Below are positions 26,946-36,857 of a stretch of DNA of 58,746 nucleotides, piece after piece. The stretch's first letter is position 1. Each line of letters starts with the position of its first letter. Both the position numbers and the translations under genes were made by a program. The DNA is from Flavobacteriales bacterium (GTDB taxonomy: Bacteria; Bacteroidota; Bacteroidia; Flavobacteriales_F; PHOS-HE28). Under the pieces are notes generated by a model that saw only the letters and a list, made by a program, of their open reading frames with translations, made no database searches and had not been told where the DNA came from. The DNA lies in contig JACJZG010000019.1 in assembly GCA_020635715.1 (NCBI GenBank), forward strand, positions 1 through 58,746, written 5' to 3'.

Positions 26946-27787
26946 GGGTGGATGAAGTGGACTTGTGGCTTGCTGCGATGTGAGCGTTGTACGTGCGAAG
27001 CGCGCTCTGGGTTGCGGGAACGCAGGACGAAGCGCCCATTTAGCGAAGGGAGGCTGCCAGAAACCGCCAGCTGGCTATGCCGCACGAACCCCTGGTTGAA
27101 CAAGGCCACGGGCGGGTTACCGCAACGGTATGGGGGGGTGGGCGAAGTGGTGGTGCGGTTGATGGTGAGGCGGTGGCGGTTCCGGGGCTGACGCGGTGGT
27201 ACACGGAATGCTGGGGCCGGGTTATGAAATGACAGGATCGGGTTCCGATCATGAAGGGCTGAGTTGGGGAGAGGAGATACAGAGGTGGATAGGTGAGGTG
27301 GTCAAGTGCGGACGAGGTGAAATAACCAGGTGTGGGAGGTAATGCGTTATTGGCGTGAGTTCTCGTTGGACAGATCATGGTGCTGACCAAGCTGCTCTGA
27401 GCGATGCCCAGAAATTGCATGCTTTCCTTGATCATTGATCGAACAAGGCGAGCGGCCCCGGTGGCAGACCTACCATGTTGGCATGGACCGACATAGAGGG
27501 CAAAGCGATGAGGGGGGAATACAACCGGGAGGCGCTAACCAACCAGTTATACCTGATACATGGAAGAGCCGAAGGGGATGCCGCGAACAGTGAAATCTGT
27601 GTTAACTGCGAAAGATGTAGACGCAATTCTGGCGACAACTTGAGCGCGACTTATCAACGATCAAAGTCCTTGCGCATCAATGCAATGCCCGCTTCAAGAG
27701 GCGAACCACCACCACGTTGTTCATTGCTCAATACAAGGATCGATGATCTTGTGACGTATTGCAACAGCCTACCCAACTCCGCTTCCT
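26946..27787. other. 842-bp gene-free stretch upstream of the Tc toxin locus
   Basis: No convincing gene is present. The plus strand is G-rich around 27110-27200, including a run of seven G. Short ORFs on both strands (for example 27040-27435 minus and 27475-27849 plus) have unnatural composition, and the plus-strand one runs into the TcA start. An imperfect dyad ACAAG...CTTGT surrounds 27735-27755. The stretch could hold regulatory sites or a decayed gene. Confidence 0.4.
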
Positions 27788-30700
27788 ATGGCTTTCGCAC
27801 CTCCATACTACGGCTACAAAGAGTTCTTCGCCAGCAAAGAGCAGCCTGAGATCCATGCCCTGCTGGAAGAGATCAAGAAGGTCACTGGGTTGGACGACAT
27901 CTACCGGTTGGCCAGGGGCAACGCCTTCACGTTGGCGGGCGTGATCAAGGGGGAAGTAACACTTGCGGACTTCTGGGCAGCGCTGTCTACGGATGCCACC
28001 ATGATCGCCACCCTGGGAGCACCAGCCAACCCTAGCTCCCCCACCTTAGGTGAACAACGGGTGATCGATGGCATGCTGGAGCAGCTTTATTCGTTGTGGC
28101 CGGGAAGGAAGCGTGCGGTGATCGAGGCGGTCATCCGCTACGTTGGAGAAGATGTGGAGAATACGACGGATCCGTATAGGATCCTCACGGTCATGTCCCA
28201 CACTTCCTACGGGGGGCTTGAGGATGACTTCTACACCCTACTCGCGGAATACTACATCGCCATGGCCGCGGAGTATATCCGGGTCACGAGCAAGGAATAT
28301 GTGTTCCTCGGCAGGGTATTGAACGCGCCATCCACACATGGCCCGGTCAGGGTGTCTTGTATTGACGAGAACGCCGGTATGGATCCAAAGTCCTTCGGTT
28401 GGACCACGACCAACGTTGAAGGCTATTTCAAGTTCGCCTTCAGGGTGATCGAGGGGCTCCCGAGCGACACGTATGACCTGAAGATGACGTTCTCCCATCC
28501 GTTGCTCACGGGCACGGATGAAGTCACGCTCACTTACCACGACTCGGACCCGACAGCTCCGGAAGAAGTATCGCTGAGCTTCACCACGCCGACGAGCACC
28601 TCGAGCACGATCGCTGCCACGGGCATAACGGTGCCGACCGAGGTGACCGACTACCTGGTGGCGAACGGGCTCACGGCAACCCGTTTGGAAGACATCCGAC
28701 GGCTCGGGGGATTCCGCAATCTACCTGGAGAAGGGATCGACCCAGAAGATACTGACCTCGTCCAGTTGGACGGGCTCGCATCATTGGAGCTGTTACAAGG
28801 CGACCTTGCCAAGAACCAGACCCTGTTCTCGCGTGGGTACCGAAGCCTGGTTGATGTTGGCACCACCGCACGGAAGCAGTTCATGGATGACGCCACTGAC
28901 CTCTTTGGCGAATTCGGAGCAGGCCGGATCCACTACCAAGCCAAGGCACTGCACCTCTACGGCGTGAACAATGCTGCCGCAGCGTTGGCGCCCATACCGG
29001 ATCACGAGCTCGGGCGCGCCCGGAGCACATCCGCCACGGCCACAGGTTGCGACTGCCCCGATTGCCGGTCAGCAGTGAGTCCGATCGCTTACCTAGCTGA
29101 CCTGATCCGGTTCGCAGGAAGCCATCTCTCGGATGATGGCAACCCCGTAGACATCACCTATCTGGAGGACAACTTCCACCATCAGATGGGTGGGTTGCAG
29201 CTGGACTGCGACCAGCTCAAGAAGCCGGTCTGCCAGAACCGGATCGCTGCTGAATCCCTCCGGCATTTCCAAGATCCAGAGGGGGACAACGCACCAGAGG
29301 GTGAACAGCTCGCGGCGTTGCAAGCGGCTGAAAAGAACTACCTGGTGCAGGCCTATGAGCTTTTGCTGGGCAAGCTGGGTACCAGCTACAATGAGGTCCG
29401 AAGCGCGCGGGGAGATGCGTTAGGAACGACCGGGCAGAAGCTCGCCATGAAGCTGGGAATACCATTGGAAGATGGTGCCGGTTCGACGATCGAAAGGCTG
29501 TTCATCGACCTTTCCGATCTAGACAACATCACCGAAGGGCAGACGGATGGAGCGATAACTGGACTGGAAACCCTGTTCGGGTTGCGCGACACCAGACGTG
29601 ACCCATTGAGCGACCCGGACCCAAGTCTGATGGAGCAATGGAAGTTAGCGGGATTGCGGGAACTCTGGGAGGAGCAGGATGGACTTGGTCCTGTGTTCCC
29701 GGGTGGGCCTGGAGCATGGAATACGATCATCGATCCGGACGTTGTGACCATCGATGATCTACGTCAACCTCTGCCCAGTGCTGTCGTGGATCGCCAAACC
29801 GCCTTTGACCTTTGGCTCCTGCGCCGAGCGTGGATCGATGCGGAGCTCCTTGCCATGGACGCGGCGCTTGTATTGGACGGGCCGAGTACTGTGGAACGGC
29901 GGAGATCGGTGTTCAAGGAGCAGCGCCTGGTAGTGGCCTACGGGCTTGAGACCATGCTGGTTGAGGGCGACGAGGAATTCACCTTCACGCCGACGGGTGG
30001 TTCACCGATCACCTACACCATGGTGGATCAGTTCGTTGCGAACGGGAACACCTATTTCCACATCGCCGAAGAACCCGACCAGGACTATTTCAGTGGGACC
30101 CTTGCGCTAGAAGGACTACCATCATATGTCAATACTGGCGTTTACGTTCGTAGCTGTGCAGCCATGGTGGCGCGATTAGAGGATGATCTTACCACGCATT
30201 ATGGCGGCGCGGTGATCCCTGCGGGCTGGGATGATGGGCAGATCGACGCGATACGCCCGCTCCTAGCCACGCAAGGTGCGGCCCAGAACGAGAGCTTGGC
30301 GGCCATGGCATTGGACCGCGCAAGCGCGAAGCGCTTGGTCGAACTATACGATAAGAACCAAGCTGAGAGCCTGACCATCGAACCAGAGGGCGGATTGATC
30401 GAGGCCGAGTGGATCGAGTTCAAGAACCTCCTGCTGATGGTGCTGAAAAGGAGGGCATGTGACGGTGTATGGCAGGAGGAGGAGAACGATGTCGTGTACA
30501 TCGCGGATCATGATCACACAGGGGAGGAAGTCGAGAAGTTGATACTCGGTCCCCGGTATTTCATGCCAAGCGTGAATGCGCCGCGCGAGGGTGACTTTCC
30601 CATGCCCGGTGAAGGCCCGTTCCTTGACCCGGACCTCGTAGGTACAAGTGAGCTACCGGAGATCACCGCAGCCACCTACCACCCGATGACCGTGAGCGAC

Positions 30701-33700
30701 CCCGGCCCAGTGGGCCGGACGGTGTTCCAAGTGATCGAAGACCGGAGGGAGGTGTTGGTGAGCGATCGTGAAGCGTTGTTGGCAGCTCCTGATATCGGCG
30801 AAATGCTTGATCTCGCGTTCGATGAGCCGGGGATCACCTGGACAGAAGGTGAGCCTGCCACGAATGAGTACCTGGGCCTGTTGAACGACCTGGCCGACCC
30901 CGAGAAGGAGGAATGGACACGGTTCTTCATTGAACAGCGCCTGAAGCTCACCGAGACGGAACTGCGGGCGGTGGTGGTGTACGGCACCAAAGTGGAGAAT
31001 GACGAGGACGTTCCAGCGGGCGAGCGGGAGAGCGTGCTTGCCCTACTGCAGCGGTCGCACAAGTTGATCGTGCGCTACCGTGGTGAGTGGTTGACGGAAG
31101 AAGCATCCGTGGCGCATTGGGCCCTGCGGAAAGCTCGGATACCCAAGTGGCGTGCGAGCCTTGAACAGCGCGCGGCATGGCTGAACGCACTTGCCCGGAA
31201 CAGCGAGGCACCTATCATCGATCCGGACCTCATCGGGCCTTCGGAACTGAAGGACCCTACAGAAGGTGATCCGGCTTATGAGAAATGGGAAGACCGAGCA
31301 TCGGAGCGCGACGGATGGTTGACCAGTTTGAGCTCTGGGGACGGCGCGCTGACCACGATCACCGAGTTCAACGACCTGATGAAGGCGAACCTGGGATTCG
31401 TGGAACCCACTATCGAGAGCCTGCGCGATAGCGCGGAAGCCGGGGTGGACATCCGGCCACGTATCGCCCAGTTGAACCTCACCACGGTCGAATTCAACCA
31501 GCTGATGGTCTTCCACGACCTACTTGCTGGCGCACCCCCGATCGCGCTGCGGGTGGAAGAGAAGGAAGTGGTGCGGCACATCCTGGTGCGGGTGAAGAAG
31601 CGGCGGCAAGCGGCCAAGCACCGCAATGACGAGGCATTCCCAACGTCAGGGCCGATCATCACGCTAACACCTGACCATTTCAAGAGCCGGCAACCCGGTA
31701 TTCTGAGCTTTCCGCCTGATCCGCCATACCCCATACGCCCGTGGCTGGCGAGCGAAACGGACCTGGCAGCCTGGCGGCGCAAACTGGCGAGTCGGATAGA
31801 TCAGGAAAAGACCGTGATCGAGGGCTGGCAGGAAGCCCTGTTCGAGGTGGATGAAGCGATGATGGTACACCTGCGTGATGCGCTGGTGGCCGCGAGCGGC
31901 GACCCGGATGAGAACCCGATAACGAACGCGCGCCAGTTAGGCGACCGCTTCCTGACGGATCTGGAGAACAACTGTTGCTACAAGACCAACCGTGTGGCCG
32001 CCGCTATCGAGACCATGCAGCAGTTGGTCTGGAAGACGCGGACCGGGGATATCCGTCTGCACTATCCGGATCTGGCCTTCAATGGTGACTTCGATCAAGC
32101 TTGGGAGTGGATGGGCAGCTATGCGAACTGGCGCGCGGCCATGTTCGTATTCCTATACCCGGAGAACGTGCTGCACCCGAGCTTGCGCTCCTTCTCCTCC
32201 CAAGCCTTCAAGGATGTGGTGGATACGACACGCAACAACAGGCGTTTTGGCCCAGCTGATGCCTGCACAGCAGCGCATGCGTACGAGGCCTACCTTAAGG
32301 ACCTGAACGAACTGGAGGTCTGTTGTGGGCAACAGGCGCGGACCTGGCGAGGAGCCGATGCCTGCGGTGAGCCGCAGTTTGCGATGCGGAACCTGACCTA
32401 CGTTTTCGCGAAGGCGAAAGGCTCGAAACGCCTTTACTACGCCGTGGTGGATACGAACGACACCGACGCCGTGCAGCAGACGGCGTGCTGGAACGCGATC
32501 CCGACTCCGGAGGGGGTGGATTACACGATCCGGGGCAGCCACAGGTACATCAATGATGAGCTCTCGTTGGACCATATCCTACTCTTCGTGACGGATGCAC
32601 AGGACGATGACAAGAGCAAATTCTACATGCTGAGGTATGAACTGCGCACGCAACAGTGGGATGAACAAGGACCGGAGGAGTTCGCCGTAAGCACGGATGA
32701 GCTCAAGGACGAGCGATGGGCCGCTCCTGAATTCGACAAATTCGACCCTTCCATCCGGGCGATGTGTGTGATGAAGAACCTGGCAGCCTGGCAGGCCCCA
32801 GTGGTTGTGGTCACGATCAGTGATGCACATGGTATTCCTTGGTCATTCAAACGGGCCTTCAACGGTGCCCTTGACGGTTATGAGGGAGAAGGGCACTGGA
32901 ACAATTGGATCACCCTGTACGCCGACCCATTAGGCGGCCTCAGCCTTACCGGTCTTTCATTCATGGGGCCGATCCTTGACTGCTGGAACTACCACCCCGA
33001 AGAGGGATGGGATTATACACAAGTCGTTGAGTTCTTCTTATTGGGTGAATGGTCAAGTGAACATGGTACTTGCGAACAACGAACCTTGCGACACCGGATA
33101 TTGGGGGAGAACGACCCCCATTATCTAGCCTTCCATGCCCCTGGCATACCTAACAAGATGGCCAGGCTCATGGTGAATTGGAGTCCCGAATCCGAGCAGA
33201 CCGCACTCATCGGTTTTGGCTATTGGCCCGAGCTGGCTGGAGAAAACCATGGTTCCGGTGCGTTCGACCATCCGTCCGGTGACTTCACCTATGTCGCTGG
33301 TTCGAGCAGGCTTGGCACGAGCAACGCCCGCTTCGTCGCCATCAACCCGGACGAGCGCTTCGCGTCGAACTTCCAGGTGAGCCTTTATCAGGAACCGGGT
33401 ACCGAGATCGCCCCTTCGCGCATCGTCCTGGTGAACACGATCGTGTCCGAACCTGAACCGGGCACGTTCAATTGGGATAATCCGATCCTGCAACTACAGC
33501 CACGGCGAACGAACGAGCTGCCCGTGAAGAAAGCCGGCAGTCCGCAGGACCAGGCATTGCGGCGCACGGCGGGTGTGAGCCATTGGGCGATGAACCGCAG
33601 CGTGAACGACAAGCTGCTGGTCCCGATCGCGGAGGCCTCCTATTTCGTGCCGATGCAGATAGCGCTGCAACTGCATGCGAACGGGCATTACCAGGAGGCG

Positions 33701-36700
33701 CTGGACTGGTTCCGTGCCGTGTATGACTATACCCTACCGGCACAGGAACGGAAGATCAGCTACCTATTGAAGCAGGAGGAGAACCTGGTGCTGGACGCCA
33801 CCCTGATGGCGAACTGGTACGCCGACCCATTGAACCCGCATGCCATCGCCAGCGTCCGGCCCCACACCTACACGCGGTACACCATCAGGGCCATCGTAAG
33901 TTGTTTGCTTGACTACGCCGACGCCGAGTTCACCACGGACAACAGTGAAACCGTGCCCCGCGCCCGTGAGCTGTACGAAGATGCCCTGGACCTGCTGAAG
34001 TACTTGAGCGGCGGACACAGCTGCGCCATTGAGGAAGCTCTGGCCCTGATCGGCGAACATGAGGTGCCCAGGGAGTGGGTGCTGGTGTATACCGAAGCCT
34101 TGGAGCGGCTGGAGCCCGTAGTGGGCCAGGACAACTATGGCGACCTGCTCACGGACATCAGTGAGGCGATGGAAGCGGAGGGGACCTGGGGCGAACGATT
34201 GGCCGCGGTGAACGTGCTCATAGACGACGCTCTGGCTGGTAACACCACGCCCACCTTGACCACGGCGCTAGAGGACCTCACCACCACCCTGAGCCGATCC
34301 ACCTCGGCCGGCTCGGCCGGTGTGAACATCGACCTTGCGTACGGTGAGCTGTCGCGGACGGCCGCTACCGCGTATGACCAGACGATGGAGCTGGTGACGG
34401 GTCGGACGACGAGCTTCCTGAACAGTGCCTCGTTGAGCTTCCTGAGCGACGATACCGCTGCGTTGGAATTCCCTTCCGGACATACACGGGAGTACGTGAA
34501 TCCGGGTGTGGTGGAGGCGACGCGCAGCTACGGTGAAACGCTGCCTGCGCAGAGCTTCTACGTGAACGACACGTTCAGTGCCATCTACCTCTCCGGAACG
34601 GCCCTCGCCTTCTGCGTGGTGCCCAACCCGGTTGTGAACGCCCTGGTGCTGAAAGCGGAAGTGGAACTCTTCAAGATCCACAACTGCATGAACATCGCGG
34701 GCATGGTGCGGGAGCTTGACCCGTTCGCTGCGCCGACGGATAGCACAACGGGCATACAGGTGATCGGGGCAGCGGGAGGCGCGATCAACGTGCCTGGCCA
34801 ACGGGCGGGGCTGCCCAGCGCCTACCGCTACCGTTTCCTTGTGGAACGCGCCCGGCAATTGGTGAGCATGGCCCAGCAGGTAGAGGCTGCCTTCTTGAGC
34901 ACCTTGGAAAAGTTGGACGCGGAACGCTACGCTGAGCTTCGTGCCGAACAGGACGTTGCAACCAGCAAGGCGAACATCAAATTGCAGGATCTGAAGGTGA
35001 ACGAGGCCAACAGTGGCGTGAAGTTGGCCGAACTGCAGAAGGAGAAAGCAAGCCTCCAGGCAACGGGACTGCAAGGAATGATCGATGCGGGGCTGAATTC
35101 GTTCGAATTGGAAATGATCAGGCAGTATCAGGACATTGCGAATCTGACCATCATCCTGAACACGTGGCAGCAGGTGGCCCAATCCGCCTCTTTCGCCCAG
35201 AGCGCTATCAGCGGCAACCCATTCACATCTCTTGCATCGGGTATCCTTGCGGGCGTCGGTATTGCTGCCTCCTTTGCTTCTACTATCGTCCAGAATGATC
35301 TGGCGAATCGGAACAAGGACCTACAGCTCAATTCACTGTGGGCCTCTTTCGAACGTCGTAAACAGGAATGGGGGTTCCAACTCAGTCTGGCACAGAAAGA
35401 CGAACGGATCGGGGACCAGCAAATCAAGCTCGCGAACGACCGTGTCCGCATCGTAGGTCAAGAGCGTGAGATCGCCGTGTTGCAGAACGATCATGCCAAG
35501 GCCACCTTGGACTTCCTGCGCAACAAGTTCACGAACGCCGAGCTGTATGAATGGATGAGCGGTGTGCTGGAGGATGTATACGCTTGGTTCCTGCAGGAGG
35601 CCACAGCTGTCGCCTTGCTGGCCGAGCGGCAATTGATCTTCGAGCGGAACCTGGACCTACCACCCTTCATTCGCAGCGATTACTGGCAGCTGGACCCGAA
35701 CCAACTGGGCAGCGGACCCGGTGAAGGCAGCACGGACCGCCGCGGGCTCACAGGCAGCACACGCCTGCTACGCGACCTGACCGAACTGGACCAGGCCGCG
35801 TTCAGCACCAACAGCCCGAAGCGGCAGTTGAGCAAGACCTTCTCCCTGAGCGAGCTAGCGCCAGAGGAGTTGATACGCCTGCGGACCGAGGGTATCGCCA
35901 GCTTCTACACGACGCACGAACACTTTGATCGGGATTACCCAGGCCATTACCTGCGGCTGATCAAGAAAGTGAGCGTGAGCGTGATCGCATTGGTGCCACC
36001 CACCAAGGGGGTGCGGGGTACTCTGACGAATGGCGGTGCTTCCCGCGTGTACACCGGCGGTGTGCTCTTCCAGGAGAAGGTGATCAAACGCTATCCGGAC
36101 GAGATCGCCTTGAGCAGTGGCGTGAACGATGGTGGCGTATTCCAGATGCAGCCGGAGAGCGAATTCCTGGACCCCTTCGAGGGATCCGGGGTGGACACGC
36201 TCTGGGAATTCCGGATGGACAAGGCGGCCAATCCTTTCGACTTCGGATCCATCGCCGATGTGCTGATCACCATCGACTACACGGCCCTGAGCGACCGGAA
36301 CCGACGCACCGCCATCGCGACCCGCTTGAACGGCGAGGAGACGGAGGCGGCGCTGGCCATCAGCATGAAGAACAACCTGCCGGATCAGTGGTTCGACCTG
36401 CACAACACCGTGCAGAGCGCGACCCCGTACGCGGTGACCTTCAATGTGGGCCAGCGCGACCTGGCGCCGCATGTAAGAGAGGCCACGGTGAGCGGCATCA
36501 GTTTGTTCGTGGTGATGAAGGACGAGGAAGCCGCATTCAACGGGGAGATGATCGTGGGCTTGGACGGCATTGGAGCCGCCCCCGTAGAGCCCCAACAAAA
36601 CGTGGTCACTTCCGCGGTGTTCGCGAGCTCTGCGCTGCACGGCGCCCCCATCGTGGGGGAATGGTCGTTCCAACTCCCGGTGGACTCGACGCCAGCGCGC

Positions 36701-36784
36701 ACCCACTTCGACAATGACGAGGTGGAGGATATCCTGCTGGTGATCCGGTACACTGGTGATGGTGCCAAATACACCCTGCCTTGA
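27788..36784 (+). CDS. Tc toxin A subunit (TcA: translocation pore-forming subunit)
   Basis: A 2998-aa protein with the TcA architecture. There is an N-terminal helical part, a carboxypeptidase-regulatory-like beta sandwich (about 165-265) and the VRP1/SpvA-like region with the hallmark 'CDCPDCRSAVSPIAYLADLIRF' (about residue 420). The neuraminidase-like/ABC-toxin region follows ('EWMGSYANWRAAMFVFLYPENVLHPSLRSF', about 1440). Receptor-binding-type beta segments come next, then the conserved 'LVLDATLMANWYADPLNPHAIA' (about 2000). After that are a long alpha-helical channel region (about 2340-2620) with a hydrophobic Gly/Ala/Ser tip ('LASGILAGVGIAASFASTI', about 2480), and the C-terminal TcB-binding domain. 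TcA pentamers bind target cells and inject the TcC effector. The protein is intact, not split into TcdA-like pieces. No signal peptide is visible, as usual. Confidence 0.93.
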   Translation: MAFAPPYYGYKEFFASKEQPEIHALLEEIKKVTGLDDIYRLARGNAFTLAGVIKGEVTLADFWAALSTDATMIATLGAPANPSSPTLGEQRVIDGMLEQLYSLWPGRKRAVIEAVIRYVGEDVENTTDPYRILTVMSHTSYGGLEDDFYTLLAEYYIAMAAEYIRVTSKEYVFLGRVLNAPSTHGPVRVSCIDENAGMDPKSFGWTTTNVEGYFKFAFRVIEGLPSDTYDLKMTFSHPLLTGTDEVTLTYHDSDPTAPEEVSLSFTTPTSTSSTIAATGITVPTEVTDYLVANGLTATRLEDIRRLGGFRNLPGEGIDPEDTDLVQLDGLASLELLQGDLAKNQTLFSRGYRSLVDVGTTARKQFMDDATDLFGEFGAGRIHYQAKALHLYGVNNAAAALAPIPDHELGRARSTSATATGCDCPDCRSAVSPIAYLADLIRFAGSHLSDDGNPVDITYLEDNFHHQMGGLQLDCDQLKKPVCQNRIAAESLRHFQDPEGDNAPEGEQLAALQAAEKNYLVQAYELLLGKLGTSYNEVRSARGDALGTTGQKLAMKLGIPLEDGAGSTIERLFIDLSDLDNITEGQTDGAITGLETLFGLRDTRRDPLSDPDPSLMEQWKLAGLRELWEEQDGLGPVFPGGPGAWNTIIDPDVVTIDDLRQPLPSAVVDRQTAFDLWLLRRAWIDAELLAMDAALVLDGPSTVERRRSVFKEQRLVVAYGLETMLVEGDEEFTFTPTGGSPITYTMVDQFVANGNTYFHIAEEPDQDYFSGTLALEGLPSYVNTGVYVRSCAAMVARLEDDLTTHYGGAVIPAGWDDGQIDAIRPLLATQGAAQNESLAAMALDRASAKRLVELYDKNQAESLTIEPEGGLIEAEWIEFKNLLLMVLKRRACDGVWQEEENDVVYIADHDHTGEEVEKLILGPRYFMPSVNAPREGDFPMPGEGPFLDPDLVGTSELPEITAATYHPMTVSDPGPVGRTVFQVIEDRREVLVSDREALLAAPDIGEMLDLAFDEPGITWTEGEPATNEYLGLLNDLADPEKEEWTRFFIEQRLKLTETELRAVVVYGTKVENDEDVPAGERESVLALLQRSHKLIVRYRGEWLTEEASVAHWALRKARIPKWRASLEQRAAWLNALARNSEAPIIDPDLIGPSELKDPTEGDPAYEKWEDRASERDGWLTSLSSGDGALTTITEFNDLMKANLGFVEPTIESLRDSAEAGVDIRPRIAQLNLTTVEFNQLMVFHDLLAGAPPIALRVEEKEVVRHILVRVKKRRQAAKHRNDEAFPTSGPIITLTPDHFKSRQPGILSFPPDPPYPIRPWLASETDLAAWRRKLASRIDQEKTVIEGWQEALFEVDEAMMVHLRDALVAASGDPDENPITNARQLGDRFLTDLENNCCYKTNRVAAAIETMQQLVWKTRTGDIRLHYPDLAFNGDFDQAWEWMGSYANWRAAMFVFLYPENVLHPSLRSFSSQAFKDVVDTTRNNRRFGPADACTAAHAYEAYLKDLNELEVCCGQQARTWRGADACGEPQFAMRNLTYVFAKAKGSKRLYYAVVDTNDTDAVQQTACWNAIPTPEGVDYTIRGSHRYINDELSLDHILLFVTDAQDDDKSKFYMLRYELRTQQWDEQGPEEFAVSTDELKDERWAAPEFDKFDPSIRAMCVMKNLAAWQAPVVVVTISDAHGIPWSFKRAFNGALDGYEGEGHWNNWITLYADPLGGLSLTGLSFMGPILDCWNYHPEEGWDYTQVVEFFLLGEWSSEHGTCEQRTLRHRILGENDPHYLAFHAPGIPNKMARLMVNWSPESEQTALIGFGYWPELAGENHGSGAFDHPSGDFTYVAGSSRLGTSNARFVAINPDERFASNFQVSLYQEPGTEIAPSRIVLVNTIVSEPEPGTFNWDNPILQLQPRRTNELPVKKAGSPQDQALRRTAGVSHWAMNRSVNDKLLVPIAEASYFVPMQIALQLHANGHYQEALDWFRAVYDYTLPAQERKISYLLKQEENLVLDATLMANWYADPLNPHAIASVRPHTYTRYTIRAIVSCLLDYADAEFTTDNSETVPRARELYEDALDLLKYLSGGHSCAIEEALALIGEHEVPREWVLVYTEALERLEPVVGQDNYGDLLTDISEAMEAEGTWGERLAAVNVLIDDALAGNTTPTLTTALEDLTTTLSRSTSAGSAGVNIDLAYGELSRTAATAYDQTMELVTGRTTSFLNSASLSFLSDDTAALEFPSGHTREYVNPGVVEATRSYGETLPAQSFYVNDTFSAIYLSGTALAFCVVPNPVVNALVLKAEVELFKIHNCMNIAGMVRELDPFAAPTDSTTGIQVIGAAGGAINVPGQRAGLPSAYRYRFLVERARQLVSMAQQVEAAFLSTLEKLDAERYAELRAEQDVATSKANIKLQDLKVNEANSGVKLAELQKEKASLQATGLQGMIDAGLNSFELEMIRQYQDIANLTIILNTWQQVAQSASFAQSAISGNPFTSLASGILAGVGIAASFASTIVQNDLANRNKDLQLNSLWASFERRKQEWGFQLSLAQKDERIGDQQIKLANDRVRIVGQEREIAVLQNDHAKATLDFLRNKFTNAELYEWMSGVLEDVYAWFLQEATAVALLAERQLIFERNLDLPPFIRSDYWQLDPNQLGSGPGEGSTDRRGLTGSTRLLRDLTELDQAAFSTNSPKRQLSKTFSLSELAPEELIRLRTEGIASFYTTHEHFDRDYPGHYLRLIKKVSVSVIALVPPTKGVRGTLTNGGASRVYTGGVLFQEKVIKRYPDEIALSSGVNDGGVFQMQPESEFLDPFEGSGVDTLWEFRMDKAANPFDFGSIADVLITIDYTALSDRNRRTAIATRLNGEETEAALAISMKNNLPDQWFDLHNTVQSATPYAVTFNVGQRDLAPHVREATVSGISLFVVMKDEEAAFNGEMIVGLDGIGAAPVEPQQNVVTSAVFASSALHGAPIVGEWSFQLPVDSTPARTHFDNDEVEDILLVIRYTGDGAKYTLP

Positions 36785-36857
36785 ACGCGACCGGAACGAC
36801 CGATCTGATATCGCATGGCATCGCAATGGAATAGAACAACCGTGAACTAGGCAACGC

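Noticed and set aside
27040..27435. 131-codon minus-strand frame in the gene-free stretch
   Set aside because: Ser/Thr/Pro-rich translation of a G-rich strand with no motif or neighbour support.
27475..27849. 124-codon plus-strand frame before TcA
   Set aside because: It overlaps the first 60 bp of TcA in another frame and its composition is not protein-like. A weak Cys cluster (CVNCERC) was not enough to keep it.
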